A stretch of DNA of 64,000 bases, from the NCBI GenBank assembly GCA_003586115.2, contig QVOM02000073.1, positions 24,600,175 to 24,664,174 on the forward strand. Reading direction: 5' to 3'. The position numbers and the translations under genes were made by a program. Below are positions 37,738 through 49,492 of this stretch, piece by piece; the first letter of the stretch is position 1, and the number at the start of each line of letters is the position of its first letter. Under the pieces are notes generated by a model, which was not told where the DNA came from, made no database searches, and worked only from the letters and a program-made list of their open reading frames with translations. This DNA is from Salvator merianae (Eukaryota > Chordata > Lepidosauria > Squamata > Teiidae).

Positions 37738-38364
37738 TGCCCAAGAGCTAGGTTATTAGCTATTCCATTTCTTTTTCTTTACATGACCTCAGTCTTTTTT
37801 CCTTTACTAGCTCATTGGAAGAAGAATTTAAGCAAATAAAAATTCTCCCAGTACACAGATGGTTCATTGCTGTCTTTATCTGATAGTAGTATAGCTGTTA
37901 AAGTCTTAGGAAGCTGAGTGAAAAAGGTCACAATCATTAATAATAAAGATCAATAATCCTTATTAAGAAGTGGATCTTGGTGGAACAAGAGGCAAAGACC
38001 TTTTGCTTGTAATTTGTGGAGTGTGAACTGGTCCAATGAGAAATGATCAGCATGAAGATGTGTTTCCATCAGCCATCAACAGCTGAAGCAGGACATATAT
38101 GATGTAATGGCTAAAATACTATCATCATTAGTCTTGAGTGACTAGTTTTCAGATTCCTTCTGCAGCTCAGGAACTGCAGAATACCGCTATGAGAGCACAG
38201 GGGGAAGGCCAAGGTTCCAGTGCGGAGTCTTCTTGGTTTCACAAGCAGATCAAAATACAGTTCAGGATGATTAGAGGGAGGCTTCCAGTTGGAACCTTGC
38301 CTTGCTCCCATTTTTCTTGGGTTTCTGATCTATGGGCATTTGCTATGGCCATGAAAGTTCATTC
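37738..38364. other. Intergenic DNA
   Basis: No gene or repeat identified. Confidence 0.4.
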
Positions 38365-38470
38365 CGTGTGTTGCCTCTCAGTCTAATGTACCTCACAGGG
38401 TTCTTGTGATAAGGAGAGGAGAGGAATAATGTTTGCCACTGTGAACTCTTTGGAAGAAAGGCAAAGAATT
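38365..38470 (+). repeat. SINE body fragment
   Basis: CTCAGTCTAATGTACCTCAC, AGGGTTCTTGTGATAAGGAG and CTTTGGAAGAAAGGC follow the order of the squamate SINE body; head and tail are lacking. Confidence 0.55.
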
Positions 38471-38724
38471 CTTCAGCAGTTGTGATGGCCTCCCTACATG
38501 TCAGCTGTGGACCAGAGAAAGCCTTCAGAACTTGCTGGGAATGGAGAAAATTTATTTCACCCCATGTATGTGTACCTATTGGAGCCCTGTGCTGCCTGAC
38601 TTTAATCTACATATTTAGATCTGAGTTACATGATTGAAAAGGTGAACATACTGCAAAGCGGATCATTTTTGTTTCTTCCTAGCGCTTTTATACCATTATC
38701 TGCTTGGCAGGCAAAACACACAAA

Positions 38725-38904
38725 GGCCCTTTCTGCACTTGACCTTATTGTGGATGATATCCCAGAATAGGGACCTGCTATGCACATGCTAGTGCAAACT
38801 ATGAAAGGTCTTGCCCAGGGTCTACCATAGTCTGCACTAGCATGCAGATGGCAGGTTCCTATTCTGAGATATAATCCACAATAAGGCCAAGTGCAGAAAG
38901 GGCC
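38725..38904. mobile_element. Palindromic MITE, 180 bp, 3-bp TSD AAA
   Basis: Ends GGCCCTTTCTGCACTTGACC and its inverted counterpart GTGCAGAAAGGGCC enclose a long inverted repeat. It is flanked by AAA on both sides (38722-38724 and 38905-38907). Internal phrases GCACATGCTAGTGCAAACTA recur in other copies. Confidence 0.75.
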
Positions 38905-39014
38905 AAAGACCTCTATGATTGTTCTACGTGTCTCATTAAGCACCATCCTAAGATTCTAGATAGAAACACAGAAGTCTAATAATGCTGAAAGTAAGTTAGA
39001 GCACAAGAGACTGT

Positions 39015-39345
39015 GGGCCAGTTTGCACTTTGTGCTAGCTAGCAAGCGTCAGGGACACTTGCTAGCAAAGTGCTTCCACACTTTGTGGAGGCCTGAGCGC
39101 TTGGGAGGAGGCTACAGCCGCTCCCGATCACTCCTAGCTGTGGAGCACGAACTAGTGCTCCACAGCTTTACCAGGAGCTGGTATTGCTTGTTTGTGCCTG
39201 TGTGCACCTCTGCGCTTGCAACACTGGCAGTCACTCTGGTAGTGGCAGGCTGCTTGCTGCCCACTGCCATGATCAGCATGCAGCAAGGCTACCAGCATTT
39301 CCACCACGAATGCTAGTAGCCTGTTGAAGGTAAGCCACACTGGCT
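39015..39345. mobile_element. MITE-like element, same family, right end unclear
   Basis: Left end GGGCCAGTTTGCACTTTG and a core with GCTGTGGAGCACGAACTAGT and its inverted copy GTGCTCCACAGC match the family. The right end has diverged. Confidence 0.5.
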
Positions 39346-39757
39346 TACTGTCTTGTTCTAATTCGTCTCAAAGTTAGGTCAGTCAGTAGATCCCTCAGGA
39401 GTAGGTTTCAGCTTGGTCATTTTACATGTAGAAATTACATGAATTGTCGATTTAAGTTTAGACCCTCTTGCTCTCAACAAATTAATATTGACCTAGGCAA
39501 AAGTATAGCATTTAGTTTTAAGGGAAGATTATACAACCAAAACTCATAAATAATATATCTCTTATTCAGTTTATTATTATGTACCTTGCCTTTTGATTCC
39601 AAATTTAACCATTCCCAGGTGGTTAACAAATTCAGTCACTAAACAGAGACAAAGTTCAGACCCTGCAAGGCTGTTGTAAGAAACCAGTGTTTTTTTAGCT
39701 TGTGAACGCCAAGCAGATCCTCCTTCTCCCATGGTTCCTATTATCTTCTTGTATCAT

Positions 39758-39924
39758 GGGTCCTTTCTGCAGTGGGCCTTACTCTGAAATATATCCTGAA
39801 ATAAGGACCTGCTGTCCACATGCACGTGCAAATTATGGCAAACCTGCCAGACTTTGCACTTACGTTCAGACAGCAGGTCCCTATTCCAGGATATATTCCA
39901 GAATAAGACTTCCAGCAAAAAGAA
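39758..39924. mobile_element. Palindromic MITE, about 167 bp, same family
   Basis: Inverted repeat from GGGTCCTTTCTGCAGTGGG inward, with AATATATCCTGAAATAAGGA mirrored by TCCCTATTCCAGGATATATT. The right terminus is diverged and no target duplication is clear. Confidence 0.6.
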
Positions 39925-41628
39925 CTGTGCTTTGCTACAAAATAGATTCCTTTATTTCTCAAATTCTCAAACAAGTGTTTCCATGATAATCCAAATTAAG
40001 AAACGATGGTTTAAAAGCTAGCTACAAGCTAGATTGTTTGATGAGTCAATGGTAAATAAAAATCTACAGAAAAAAGAAAAGAGCAAGCCAAAGTGCTATA
40101 ATTGAGATCCCACATTTAAGTATGTATGATTTAACTCCGCATTATATCTGCATGAGTACATATGAAGGATTGGGGCTCTATTGTATTCAGTTCTCAAACT
40201 GGTTTCTGTCTATAGATCCAGGTTCAGACAGACAGGTACATTGTTGCTGCAGTTTTCTTTCAAGTAGACTTTTTGTGTGGCAGCATTCAGGATGGCTGTG
40301 ACGCTAACTGTTCTCCTATTCACCTCAAGGCCCCCAGTGGCCAGATGAGTGAGATAAGAGTCCTCTGCTTCATGGTATAGCGGTTTTTGTGGCCTCAAGT
40401 TAAAGCAGCAATGATTTATTTGTTACTGAATGAAGAGCTTGCTGGCTGCATTAATATGTCTTTTCAAACTTGTGTAAAATTCTGCTGTAAATAATCATCC
40501 TGCTCTTACCTGATCATTTTCAGTTGTTGGGTGTTTTGTTTTATAGCAGGATAGAAGAAGCATAAGCTTAATATTTTTCTGTCTGCATGATAGCAATAGT
40601 TACTCAAATATTCTTGTCTTCTAATATTTGCTACAAATTTCCCATTTCCAGAAAACGTTACTTTTATTTTTATTCCTCCGATTGAAGCTCCAGGTGCTAT
40701 CTCTGGTATCAATATGAAAATAACTAAATTAGAGGCCAACGAAGGCCTAACATTTGCTAGAGATCCAGCACTTTATGAAAAATTACAAGCGAAAAGAGAG
40801 GGGTTATCTTGGATTATCCTGTATGTAGGTCACAGTGACTTAAAGCAATGTGGCGCTTTCAGTGCTCAGGCAGAAGCAGACATTTTCAAACAGGCTGAAT
40901 ACAAAACCCATTTTAAGACATGCACACAAAAACATAGAGGTTGTCTCAAAAACAGTGCATACCTCTTTCTACATGCTGGTTACCTGAACAGTTGGCTTTA
41001 GAAACAGACTCTTGTTTTTTTTTTGGCAACATGAATTCAGTCATGAAAAGTAGAAATCTGCAGAGTGGTGAGGAGGAATAGTAGAACAGTCCACACTGCT
41101 CATTCTATCCCCTCCCTCTACTGTGTGAGTCAGAAGAGTGGTTTTGGTCAGCAACTGAAAACTGTTAAGATGGATGGTGAAATTATGGCTGATGAAAGTT
41201 CTTTGTGGATTTCAGGGAAACTAGACAGACCTTGGGGTTTTGCAGGTTCTGCCTCAATCCAGCTTCCCGCATCACAAAATACCCTCATTCATCAAATGCA
41301 GGAGCCTGACATTACATACAATGGACCCCTCTTCCTGGCTTTGCAACTTGGCTGCCCTCCATGTTACCAAAACCCAGCTCAGAGTCTTCTCTGTGTTGGG
41401 AGAAAGAAAACGTTTCAGAAGCAATGTCAGCTGCTCGTTTCACCAGGCACATATTATAGCTAGATATTATGCAATTATCATTCATTCATTTCATAATTTC
41501 AGTGTCCACCATCTGCTTGCTTTGGGTAGCAGTGGAGGGCTATCCTTTCTGACTTCTGTACTTAAGGCCAGAAGAGCCAGGACGTATTTGTTTCTGTACA
41601 GGGTTTGTACTCACATTGGAGTTGTTGC

Positions 41629-41678
41629 ATTTCTTTTTTTTTTTCTTTGTCTTTCTCTCTCTCTCTCTCCCTCCCTGC
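41629..41678 (+). repeat. Pyrimidine tract with (CT)n
   Basis: A T-run grading into a CT dinucleotide array and CCCTCC. Confidence 0.85.
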
Positions 41679-41860
41679 CGTGTGTGTCAACACATATGTG
41701 CATTAGTGGGATATGAGGCAAGGCAGCACGTGGCACCTGCCCTTTACTTGCACTGAAACATGCATTGGTCTGGTGAGGATCAAAGTGTGGTTCTGTGTAA
41801 TCAATTGCAAGGTGCCAATTGGTGTTGACCTTCCACAAAGCCTGCAGCTCTGGGGTCTCT

Positions 41861-41878
41861 GTGTGTGTGTGTGTGGTG
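41861..41878 (+). repeat. (GT)n microsatellite
   Basis: Eight GT units and a variant extension. Confidence 0.8.
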
Positions 41879-42997
41879 TATGTGTGCATAGTCCTCATCA
41901 ATCCAGGGCACCTAAGCTGGAATACAATATCAGGCATCAAAATGAGAAGCAAAGAGTGAAAACTGCACCATCCAACGCAAATCCATCTATTTGATTCTAA
42001 TAGAAGAATGGAATGTAAAGAAAGCATTCCAAGGTACTAAGCTGTGGCACCATCAGCCTGGGACTTTATGGCTGGCATAGGATAATCGGGGAGAGGGGTG
42101 AGAAAATGGCTATACTCCAGATTTGGACGCCTCCCGCTCCATCCTTGAACAGGAGCAACTTCCTGCAAGTGCCAGATCAATACCTCTGAAGCCACTTCCT
42201 TTGGAGGGTTTAGCATGGGATTGATGGCTGACAAACACATTGCCTCCAGGCTCACCCTTAACCTAGAGTTTGGGACTGCATATAGGGCACGTGGCCCAAC
42301 TTGCTGCAAGACTTAAGGGCTTTACCTGGAGTCTCTGCAAAGCCATTAGGGAGGGTAAGGAGGGGATGATGGCCAGAATGTGCATCTAGCTATGGGAGCT
42401 GGAAGTGGCAATTCAGTCTCCGTTGTGAACACCGATGTCTAGTTCAAGGATCTCTGATGGTCAAATAAAAAGCAATCTAGTGATACAGTATTTTATCTAT
42501 AGAGAAGTGAAGATATATGACACCATGAGCCTTGTACTTTTAGAAGGGCAAGTATATTGTATTTAAAGACACACATAACCATGCTAAAGTGCATATTTAC
42601 CGATAGGTGCACTGTTAAAATTGTCAGCTCTGTGAATAGTCCCTTATCTGTAATTCTGCTGTGCTGTACTGAATAAAATGAGGCTTATGTGTAGTGAAAA
42701 CTATTTACAGAACTACAGCTCATAGCTCTTAAATTGTATTATAATATGTTTAAGGGCCAGATTTTCCATCTTGTAACTCAGTATACCCCAAAACCCAAAG
42801 AGGAAGCTTTGTGGTTTAAATATGAAATGTTCATCATTCTTTTGCAAAGTAGCAGGCTTATAAACTTAAGCCATAACAACTATATTTCAGCATTATTTCT
42901 AAGCAGAGTTCCATAATTATACATTTTGCAGAGAACCTACAAATCAACGGAAAGAACATCTATTTTTAAAAGCTTACACTTCAGTTTTGAGGTTTTC

Positions 42998-43011
42998 CCA
43001 CCAGGTGGCAC
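42998..43011 (+). promoter_or_regulatory. CTCF core motif (perfect consensus)
   Basis: CCACCAGGTGGCAC satisfies the vertebrate CTCF core CCASYAGRKGGCRS at all 14 positions. It sits in otherwise featureless AT-rich DNA about midway in the PWWP2A-FABP6 interval, with the motif pointing towards FABP6. Confidence 0.6.
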
Positions 43012-44325
43012 CATTCTATATTGCATATATATTTTAATTGGTAGATAGGCAATGAATACTGTAAGTATATGTTCAATTTTGAATACTTTAGAGTATTAAA
43101 ATGAATGGCACTTGCATTTTTAAGGAATACTGACTTGGTTACCTAGGATATTATCTGGTCAAGAGGAAGAATAGTAACATAATAACCATATTAATTTTTA
43201 TATTATAATAAGACATTTTATTATTTCCTAAAAAACCAAATCTTGGCGCATGATGTTTAGTTGATCTTATGAGGCTGCTTCCTGTAGTGTCACACATGAT
43301 ACTGCTTAATTTATTAGCACGTGAAGCCTAGAGATACAAAAGTAGAGGTAAGATGTTTTCATTGATTGACTCACTTCAAAGGTCTTTTTGAAGTCTAGCC
43401 GAGGCGTCACACAGCTGTGATGCCTCCTATTTAAGTGATTTCTGATCACAGTTGGATTGAAAAAAAGTTTCCATTTAATAAATGTGTCCTTGAAGTACTG
43501 TTTGTGCATGCAAGAGCAATGATCTTCCTGGACATTGCAGCTTAGGTAGAAGTTATTCCACCACTCATTCTTTCTCTCATTAAGCTTGAAAAAAGTTAGC
43601 CTAATTGGTGCAGTAGGGGAAGAAGCATGCATGTGGACAGTTACCATGTGTGTTTGTATAATTGTAACATCCCCAAAAGTTTACTATGTTTTCAAATGTG
43701 CCCTGGAATGTTAGTAACCCCAGCCTTAAAGTAATGCAGCCTTAATGCTATACAATGCTCACCTTGCTACACACAAGTGTGAGACAGGACTCTTCAGGGA
43801 TCAGAATCCTCTCTTTCCTGCAAGCCAAACATTTTGTTAATTTAGCAGCTCTGTATCAGAAGATCAAGTACTACTTTGCGCCATCAAAAAATTGCAGTGA
43901 TGAAATCTAGTGGACATCCAGAGGCAGAGTTAGACGGTTTCTGCTTTTTACATTGTGTCATGTACTCCTGGGCAAATTCTGTGGCAGTGAAAATGGCTGT
44001 GTAAGAACTGTCATTGCTAAAGACAAATGGGGCGTAATTATTGAAGCACAGTGGGGAATCATGGCTCTTCTAATTTCTGCAGAGCATTTAGAACTTAGAG
44101 CTTCAGGCGAAGGGCAGGATATACATATGTGGAAACAAAAAGCGGCAGATGCCAGTCCAACTCTCCCCCACAGCTTTCAGGATAGCACAGCTAAGGGTTC
44201 CTCCCCCAGACAGTCCAGGGAGTTCAGCCTCATCTGCATGGCGTGAGCTCTCAAAGAACACTGGGGGCTGCTTCAAGAAGATCAACTCAGCATTTTGTAC
44301 ACCCCTTACTGTGAATAGCATCTTC
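43012..44325. other. Intergenic DNA
   Basis: No gene or named repeat. Confidence 0.4.
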
Positions 44326-44452
44326 GGTCCTTTTCGCACTGGGTGTTATTCTGACTTATATCCTGGAATAGGGGTCTTCGTCGGCTAGCATGCGGACATC
44401 AGGTCTCTATTTCAGGATATAACCCAGAATCAGACCCAGTGCAGAAAGCACC
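44326..44452. mobile_element. Palindromic MITE, 127 bp, 3-bp TSD TTC
   Basis: Ends GGTCCTTTTCGCACTGGG and CCCAGTGCAGAAAGCACC are inverted copies; arms continue inward through TATCCTGGAATAG / CTATTTCAGGATATA. TTC flanks both sides (44323-44325 and 44453-44455). Confidence 0.75.
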
Positions 44453-45508
44453 TTCCTTCCCGGATATCTCTTTCCTCCACTCATATCCCTTACTTAGATC
44501 CATCATGCAGTGGTTTTCACTGCATCTTGTGGCAGCAAAGCTAACTACACAGTATAAAAATAAACTCTTTTTATCACATGGCCAAGATGTTCTCACAGGA
44601 GTCGATCAAGTCGCCGATACAGTTTAATCAATCAGACAAAACCAGCCATTGAATTGCATGTGGATTTACAATTAACATCTATGCCTTAAATTCTTGCCCA
44701 GCAGAAAGATCTGCAGGAGGGAAGGTAAGTCGCGTTTCAGAGGAAGAAAAAAAGTGACAAGTGCTCAGTAAAATGAAGGCCTGCCTGCTAATGGTAATAA
44801 GTCGCTTGAGTATTCTGTCATCTGGCAGGTAACCATTAGGCCTGCAAGTACTTTTCTTATTCTCCTGTGAGATTTTGATGCAGGACTCTTTTCACCCGGG
44901 CTTTTCAAGGCAGATGAAAAACAAGCACAAAAGCAGTTTGCTTCGTTTAGACAACTTGCCTGCCTGGCTGACCCCATCTTCAAGTGAACTGCAGGGGGGA
45001 AGGATGGTGAGCCATTCAGATGGGAGCAGAGGAAGTAGCTTTGAGTGTAATCCAAGCAAATGGGGAAACAACGGAGGCTTTTATAAGCATGGTAACTGAA
45101 CCAAAAAGGCAATCAAGATATGCCTTAGCAAGGCTGTCAGCATTTAATTGTGCTCCTTTCAGAGGGTGCAATAAAGGGGAGAGGAAGCTGGTATTCCCCT
45201 GAACTTGCAGATAAGTGGCATTTCATTTCTCCGTGGACCAAAGCACAATGCTGCATCTCAGAAAATACAAGCACGGTGTGTGTATGTATTGACAAGAGGG
45301 GAAGCAGGAGATCAGGCATCTGTTGAGTTAGAGTTAATGGGTTCAACTACGTCTAAGTTTTAATCCACCTTCAGTTCACCTTCACAGTGAGAGAATACAT
45401 CAGCCAAGAGACAGTTTTCTTTCCATACTATCTATCCTAGAATATCCATCATTGGGGTAGATAATGCAGAATGGAAAAGACTCGTCACTTTCCTGATGTG
45501 CTCTCTCA
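44453..45508. other. Intergenic DNA
   Basis: Unassigned, moderately GC-rich; could hold conserved non-coding sequence but nothing is diagnostic. Confidence 0.35.
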
Positions 45509-45890
45509 GGCTGTTTCCACGTTTGATGTTCATATTCTGGGATGGGTGCACAACTCATTCCAGGCTGAAATGGGCTGCCTGCCTGCCTGCTGCCTCCAAA
45601 GAGTCCTCAGATTTTTTGTTCCCAGCCTTCAGAGTTTCTGGTCAGGCCGGTTTGGAAGTGGAGCCACTTCTGGCAGCGCTCCCTCACTAGCCCTGGGCTG
45701 GCTGTAGACTTCGACGTCGAGGTCTACAGCTGTACCAAGCTAGGGTACCATTTTGGGCACCCTAGCCCAATCTACACTTCTTCCAATGAAGACAAGGCAT
45801 GACATGGAGATGGGACCTGCACTAGTGTGTAGATGGCTACTCTATATTCTGAAATTTGATCCAGAAACAACTCCAAGGGCGTAAACGACC
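45509..45890. mobile_element. MITE, 382 bp, 3-bp TSD TCA, with central palindromes
   Basis: Left end GGCTGTTTCCACGTTTGATG and the inverted right end (GGTCGTTTACGCCCTTGGAG) are diverged copies of the family terminus. TCA flanks both sides (45506-45508 and 45891-45893). The middle contains a 30-nt palindrome (45701-45730) and a hairpin (45739-45766). Confidence 0.65.
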
Positions 45891-46639
45891 TCATTCTGAA
45901 AGAGCATTGAAAATGGATTAAAACTTGGATGTGGCTGGTGCCTATCTGAACTCCTGTTTCTCTTGCAGATTCTTCAGGTGTGGTCAAAAACAGTGTTTAA
46001 AGTACTGCTCTGTTCCTGTACTGCCAGTAGACACTTACCTGTTTGCTCTAAAATAAAGTCCATTGAGTTTACTGAGACTTCCTTTCTAGGTTAGTGTGTA
46101 CACAACTGCAGGTTATGTGAAGTACTGTAGATGGTTAGTTTCTGTTTATAAGGTTTAACCTATAACTTCTTTAAAGCCCTGTAAAAGCGTTTACAGTATT
46201 CCTGAAATTTGTGTCAGCCTCAGTATCTGTGTCTCATTCAAAGACTTGTCAAAAGCCCTATAGGACGCAGGTGGGCGCTTGGCTATTCTCAGAGCAGAAG
46301 AAATAAACAGAGGTTCAGTGGTGGAAGGTGACTCCCTGAAGTGGTGAAACTTCTGTTCTTGTGTAGGCTTTCTGTATGCCCTTGAACTCGAGAAGAGAAC
46401 AACAGAAATGGCAGTAAGGTGGTAAGGCTAGGATGTTCATCGTCACAGTCTTCCTCCCATGTCTTCACTCTAAATCCTGATGCATGCCCCCAAGGGATGT
46501 TTCAGCTCCTAAATGCTCCACTGACTGTGACTTTGGTAGCCGAAACTGGGGGAAATAATGTAATCTGGAGGCATCGTCTCTGCCTTACATCAGTCTACAA
46601 TGACACTGAATTGTTCAGAGCGGTAGGAACAAAAAAGGG
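45891..46639. other. Intergenic DNA
   Basis: No gene or repeat recognised. Confidence 0.4.
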
Positions 46640-46895
46640 ACAGTGAAGTCAAAGGGATCTCTGCACACTGGGGGACTGGGCATCAAAATAGCAAATGCCA
46701 TTCAGCATGAGCAAGTGTAAAGTGATGCACACTAGAGCTAAAAATCCTCACTTCTCATATACACTAATGGGATCAGAGCTGACTGTGATTGATCAGGAGA
46801 AAGATCTTGGAGTAATGGTAGAGAACTCACTATTAAAAAGGCCAATAGCATGCTAGGGTAACAAATAATGGTCCTGAAAACAGAAATTCTAAGAT
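46640..46895 (+). repeat. CR1 LINE fragment, 5' piece of an interrupted copy
   Basis: GTGTAAAGTGATGCACACTA, then AAAGATCTTGGAGTAATGGT and AAAAAGGCCAATAGCATGCT follow CR1 order and lead into the segment at about 46896, after which CR1 resumes at about 47345. Confidence 0.7.
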
Positions 46896-47344
46896 GTCCA
46901 AACATTGTTTAGGTTATATAAATTATAACTCTTTGTTTTTGAAAATATTATATAAAATTATAAAGGTAAAATACCAGAGTGGGCCACGAAAAAGTAACCC
47001 GCCTCCAATGTGGTGACACAATGTTGTGGGCTACTTTTCTCTGGCCCACCCTGTACATTGAACCATCATGTGAGTAAAAAGTTGGGTTAATCATGTTAAT
47101 GAAAGGAATATGGAGTTTGGCAAGAAAAATAAAGAAGCTGTATTTAGGGTTTAACATGTGTAAAAGGACAGAAAAAAAATGAAAAAAGAAGAGCAATATG
47201 TCATATATATGTTATTTATACGGAAACAAGGATTTCTGCCTTATCTTTTAGCAACTGCATTAAGCAATGTATTCTTCATTTTTTTTGTTCCTGTTCTTTT
47301 TCTGTAATTTTTTTATACTTTTTGGAAAAGAAAAAAGAAATCAG
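46896..47344 (+). repeat. Unusual segment inside CR1
   Basis: About 450 bp of A/T-rich DNA splits the CR1 copy. Its right part (47100-47344) is homologous to 32691-32940, and its left part carries an 80-bp palindromic MITE. Confidence 0.55.
46974..47053. mobile_element. 80-bp palindromic MITE with TA target site
   Basis: CCAGAGTGGGCCACGAAAAA and the end TTTCTCTGGCCCACCCTG form inverted arms of about 27 bp, with TA at both borders (46972-46973 and 47054-47055). TA duplication and a hairpin of this size suggest a Tc1/mariner-type derivative. Confidence 0.6.
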
Positions 47345-48022
47345 AGATTCCAATATTAGAATACCTTTATTCAGAGTGATGGTGCAACTGTGTCTGGGAC
47401 ACTGTGTGCAGTTTTGGTTGCTGCATCTCAGAAAGGATATAGTTGAGTTGGAGAAGTTCAGAGGAGGGCAACTAAGATGATCGAGAGGCAGGAGGAGCTT
47501 CCATACAGGGAAAGGTTGCAATATTTGGGGTTTTTTTTAGTCTAGGAAGGAGGCAAGTGAAAGCAGGCACATGATAGATGTCTATAAAGTATACATGGTG
47601 TGGGTAGGGAGAAGTTTTTCTCCCTTTCTCAAAATACTAGAACCAGAGGTCACCAAATGTAGCTAAATGCCACACTGATCAGGACAGACAAAAGGAATGC
47701 TTCTTTGTACAATGCTTAGTTCAACTCTGGAATTCACTCCCATGAGGTGTTGTAGTGGCTACTAGCTTGGATGGTTTCAGAAAGGAGTTGGACCAATTCA
47801 TGGAAGTCAGGGCTACCAATGGGTATTAGCTCTGATGGCAGAAGGAGGCAGTCTGCCTCCAAAGGCCAGCTGTTTGGAGACTGCAAGCAGAGCAAGCTTT
47901 GTGCTCATGTCCTGCTGCAGGGCTTCCTTGTGCAGCTGGTTGGCCACTGTGAGAGCAGACAGCTGGACTAGATGAGGCATGGGTCCAATCCAGTGGGGGT
48001 ATTTCTCATGTTCTTATTTACA
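47345..48022 (+). repeat. CR1 LINE 3' part
   Basis: From ATTAGAATACCTTTATTCAG through TTGGTTGCTGCATCTCAGAA and GCAACTAAGATGATCGAGAG to the 3' phrase GGACTAGATGAGGCATGGGT and CTCATGTTCTTA, a near-complete CR1 3' end in sense orientation. Confidence 0.85.
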
Positions 48023-48715
48023 ATATGCGCTCTGTACGTGTGCAGGTGGGGATGGGGATGACCACATCTCCTGTTGGTCACTCCTAATACAGTACTGGCA
48101 TATATCCCCTGTTGACCAAGGAATGCCATAGAGTGTGAGCCAACTCTGTCCTAAAGTGTAATGTTAGAAGGAAATAAAGGAAGCTGGCAGAGAGCCCCCA
48201 AGCACTCAGAGATACAGAACTGCATCTGATAACTGACTGGTTAAGATTTGGGATGATGGGCCCGAAGGATCCCAAACTTAGGTCCTAGATTAGGCTCCAT
48301 TCAGACTGAGCCCTTTATGTGGCAAGATGGAGCAAATACTCTGGTAACTTAAGGCAGGGACAGGACAGAACTGCTCATGCAGAGCACCATGTTGACACCC
48401 TGTGCTGCCTGGATCATCCATGCAAGTAGAATACCGCTCACAAAAACAGAGTTCCTTGCTGAAGAAGTCGAACAGGGAGTGGAAGTGACAGCAGAAGTCA
48501 GGCTATGCATCTGGTATGTGCTGCTTTCTCCTTAGGGGCAGCCTCAGGGGATTATTAGTAGTCATCCCTTTTGGAGGAAGGGTGGGAGGCTGATTGAAAC
48601 CAAATCTAGAAGTGAACAAGAGACTTGTAAATTGAGGAGGAAGTGGGAATTTCCTGTCCCTGGCACCAAAATCCTTATGTGCAAATGGAGTGGATAAAGG
48701 GGATTAATGAGGCTT
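48023..48715. other. Intergenic DNA
   Basis: Nothing recognised. Confidence 0.4.
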
Positions 48716-48874
48716 GAAGCTGTACCATTCCTTTTTAGGAGAGACGATGCCTTCCAAGCTAAGACGTGCTCACTGACACAGCCCTACTGTCAGCTGAACT
48801 ATGGTCTGTCATTGTACCAGTGCAGCTTGGAAGGCTCCTCACTCCTCCAAGGAAGCAGGAATGGCAGTGAAGCT
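48716..48874. mobile_element. Palindromic element, about 159 bp
   Basis: Arms at 48717-48760 and 48824-48874 are inverted copies (CCATTCC..., CCTTCCAAGCT). GCTTG stands on both outer sides, a possible 5-bp duplication. Its ends differ from the GGGCC family. Confidence 0.5.
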
Positions 48875-49374
48875 GCTTGTGAAATAAAGATTGGAAGGTG
48901 ATGCCTCAAACGTAGGCCAAGATGGTGCAGATGCTGGCATATAGCATTCAAACCCAACCCATCTCAAGCTACTGGGACCTATGATCAGCCCTCATTTCAT
49001 ATTTCAACCGGGCTATCACTGGATGTATGAGAGACCAAACACTGGAGGAATTTTTTGAGACAGCCTTAGAAAGGGTAGACTTTCTATTCATGATGAAGTC
49101 ATTTAAAACTATAAGCCTGGATAACCTCTCAGTCTTGTAACAAAGATCATTTTTTGTTCATATTGGTACCTCTACCAGAATTCTTTTTATTTTTGACTAC
49201 TCAGCTGAATTTATATTCTCAATGTTCTGTCAGATGAAGTACAGCTGATAACTTTCATTCAGCTAGATCTTATTGATACATCCAAGATCTTAAAGGTCAA
49301 AAGAGCAGTATTTTAGTTATTGTTAATTTCATATTAAAAGGCAACAGAAAAAGCGAATAGTTCTTAGCACCTCA
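48875..49374. other. Intergenic DNA
   Basis: Nothing recognised. Confidence 0.4.
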
Positions 49375-49492
49375 GGCCCTTTCCACAATGTGGCTTGTTC
49401 TGGGATAAATCTCAAAACAAGGGTCTGCTGCCTGCATGCTAGTGCGGACTACACCTGGCCCTGGAACATTGCAGGTTAGTGCGGAAAGGCCC
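49375..49492. mobile_element. MITE, 118 bp, 3-bp TSD TCA
   Basis: Begins GGCCCTTTCCACAATGTGGC and ends AGTGCGGAAAGGCCC. TCA flanks both sides (49372-49374 and 49493-49495). The core has GCATGCTAGTGCGGACTACA, shared with other copies. The shortest copy seen. Confidence 0.7.

Larger units (their letters stand above)
39925..42997. other. Intergenic DNA
   Basis: No gene seen. Contains pyrimidine-rich and GT microsatellites near 41.6-41.9 kb. Open frames of 80-160 codons here lack coding character. Confidence 0.4.

Noticed and set aside
40714..41001. 95-codon plus-strand frame of fairly normal amino-acid composition
   Set aside because: No motif or splice context identified; kept as non-coding for lack of support.
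41240..41716. 158-codon plus-strand frame
   Set aside because: Its C-terminal half is the translated CT microsatellite; overlapping frames on both strands show no coding preference.
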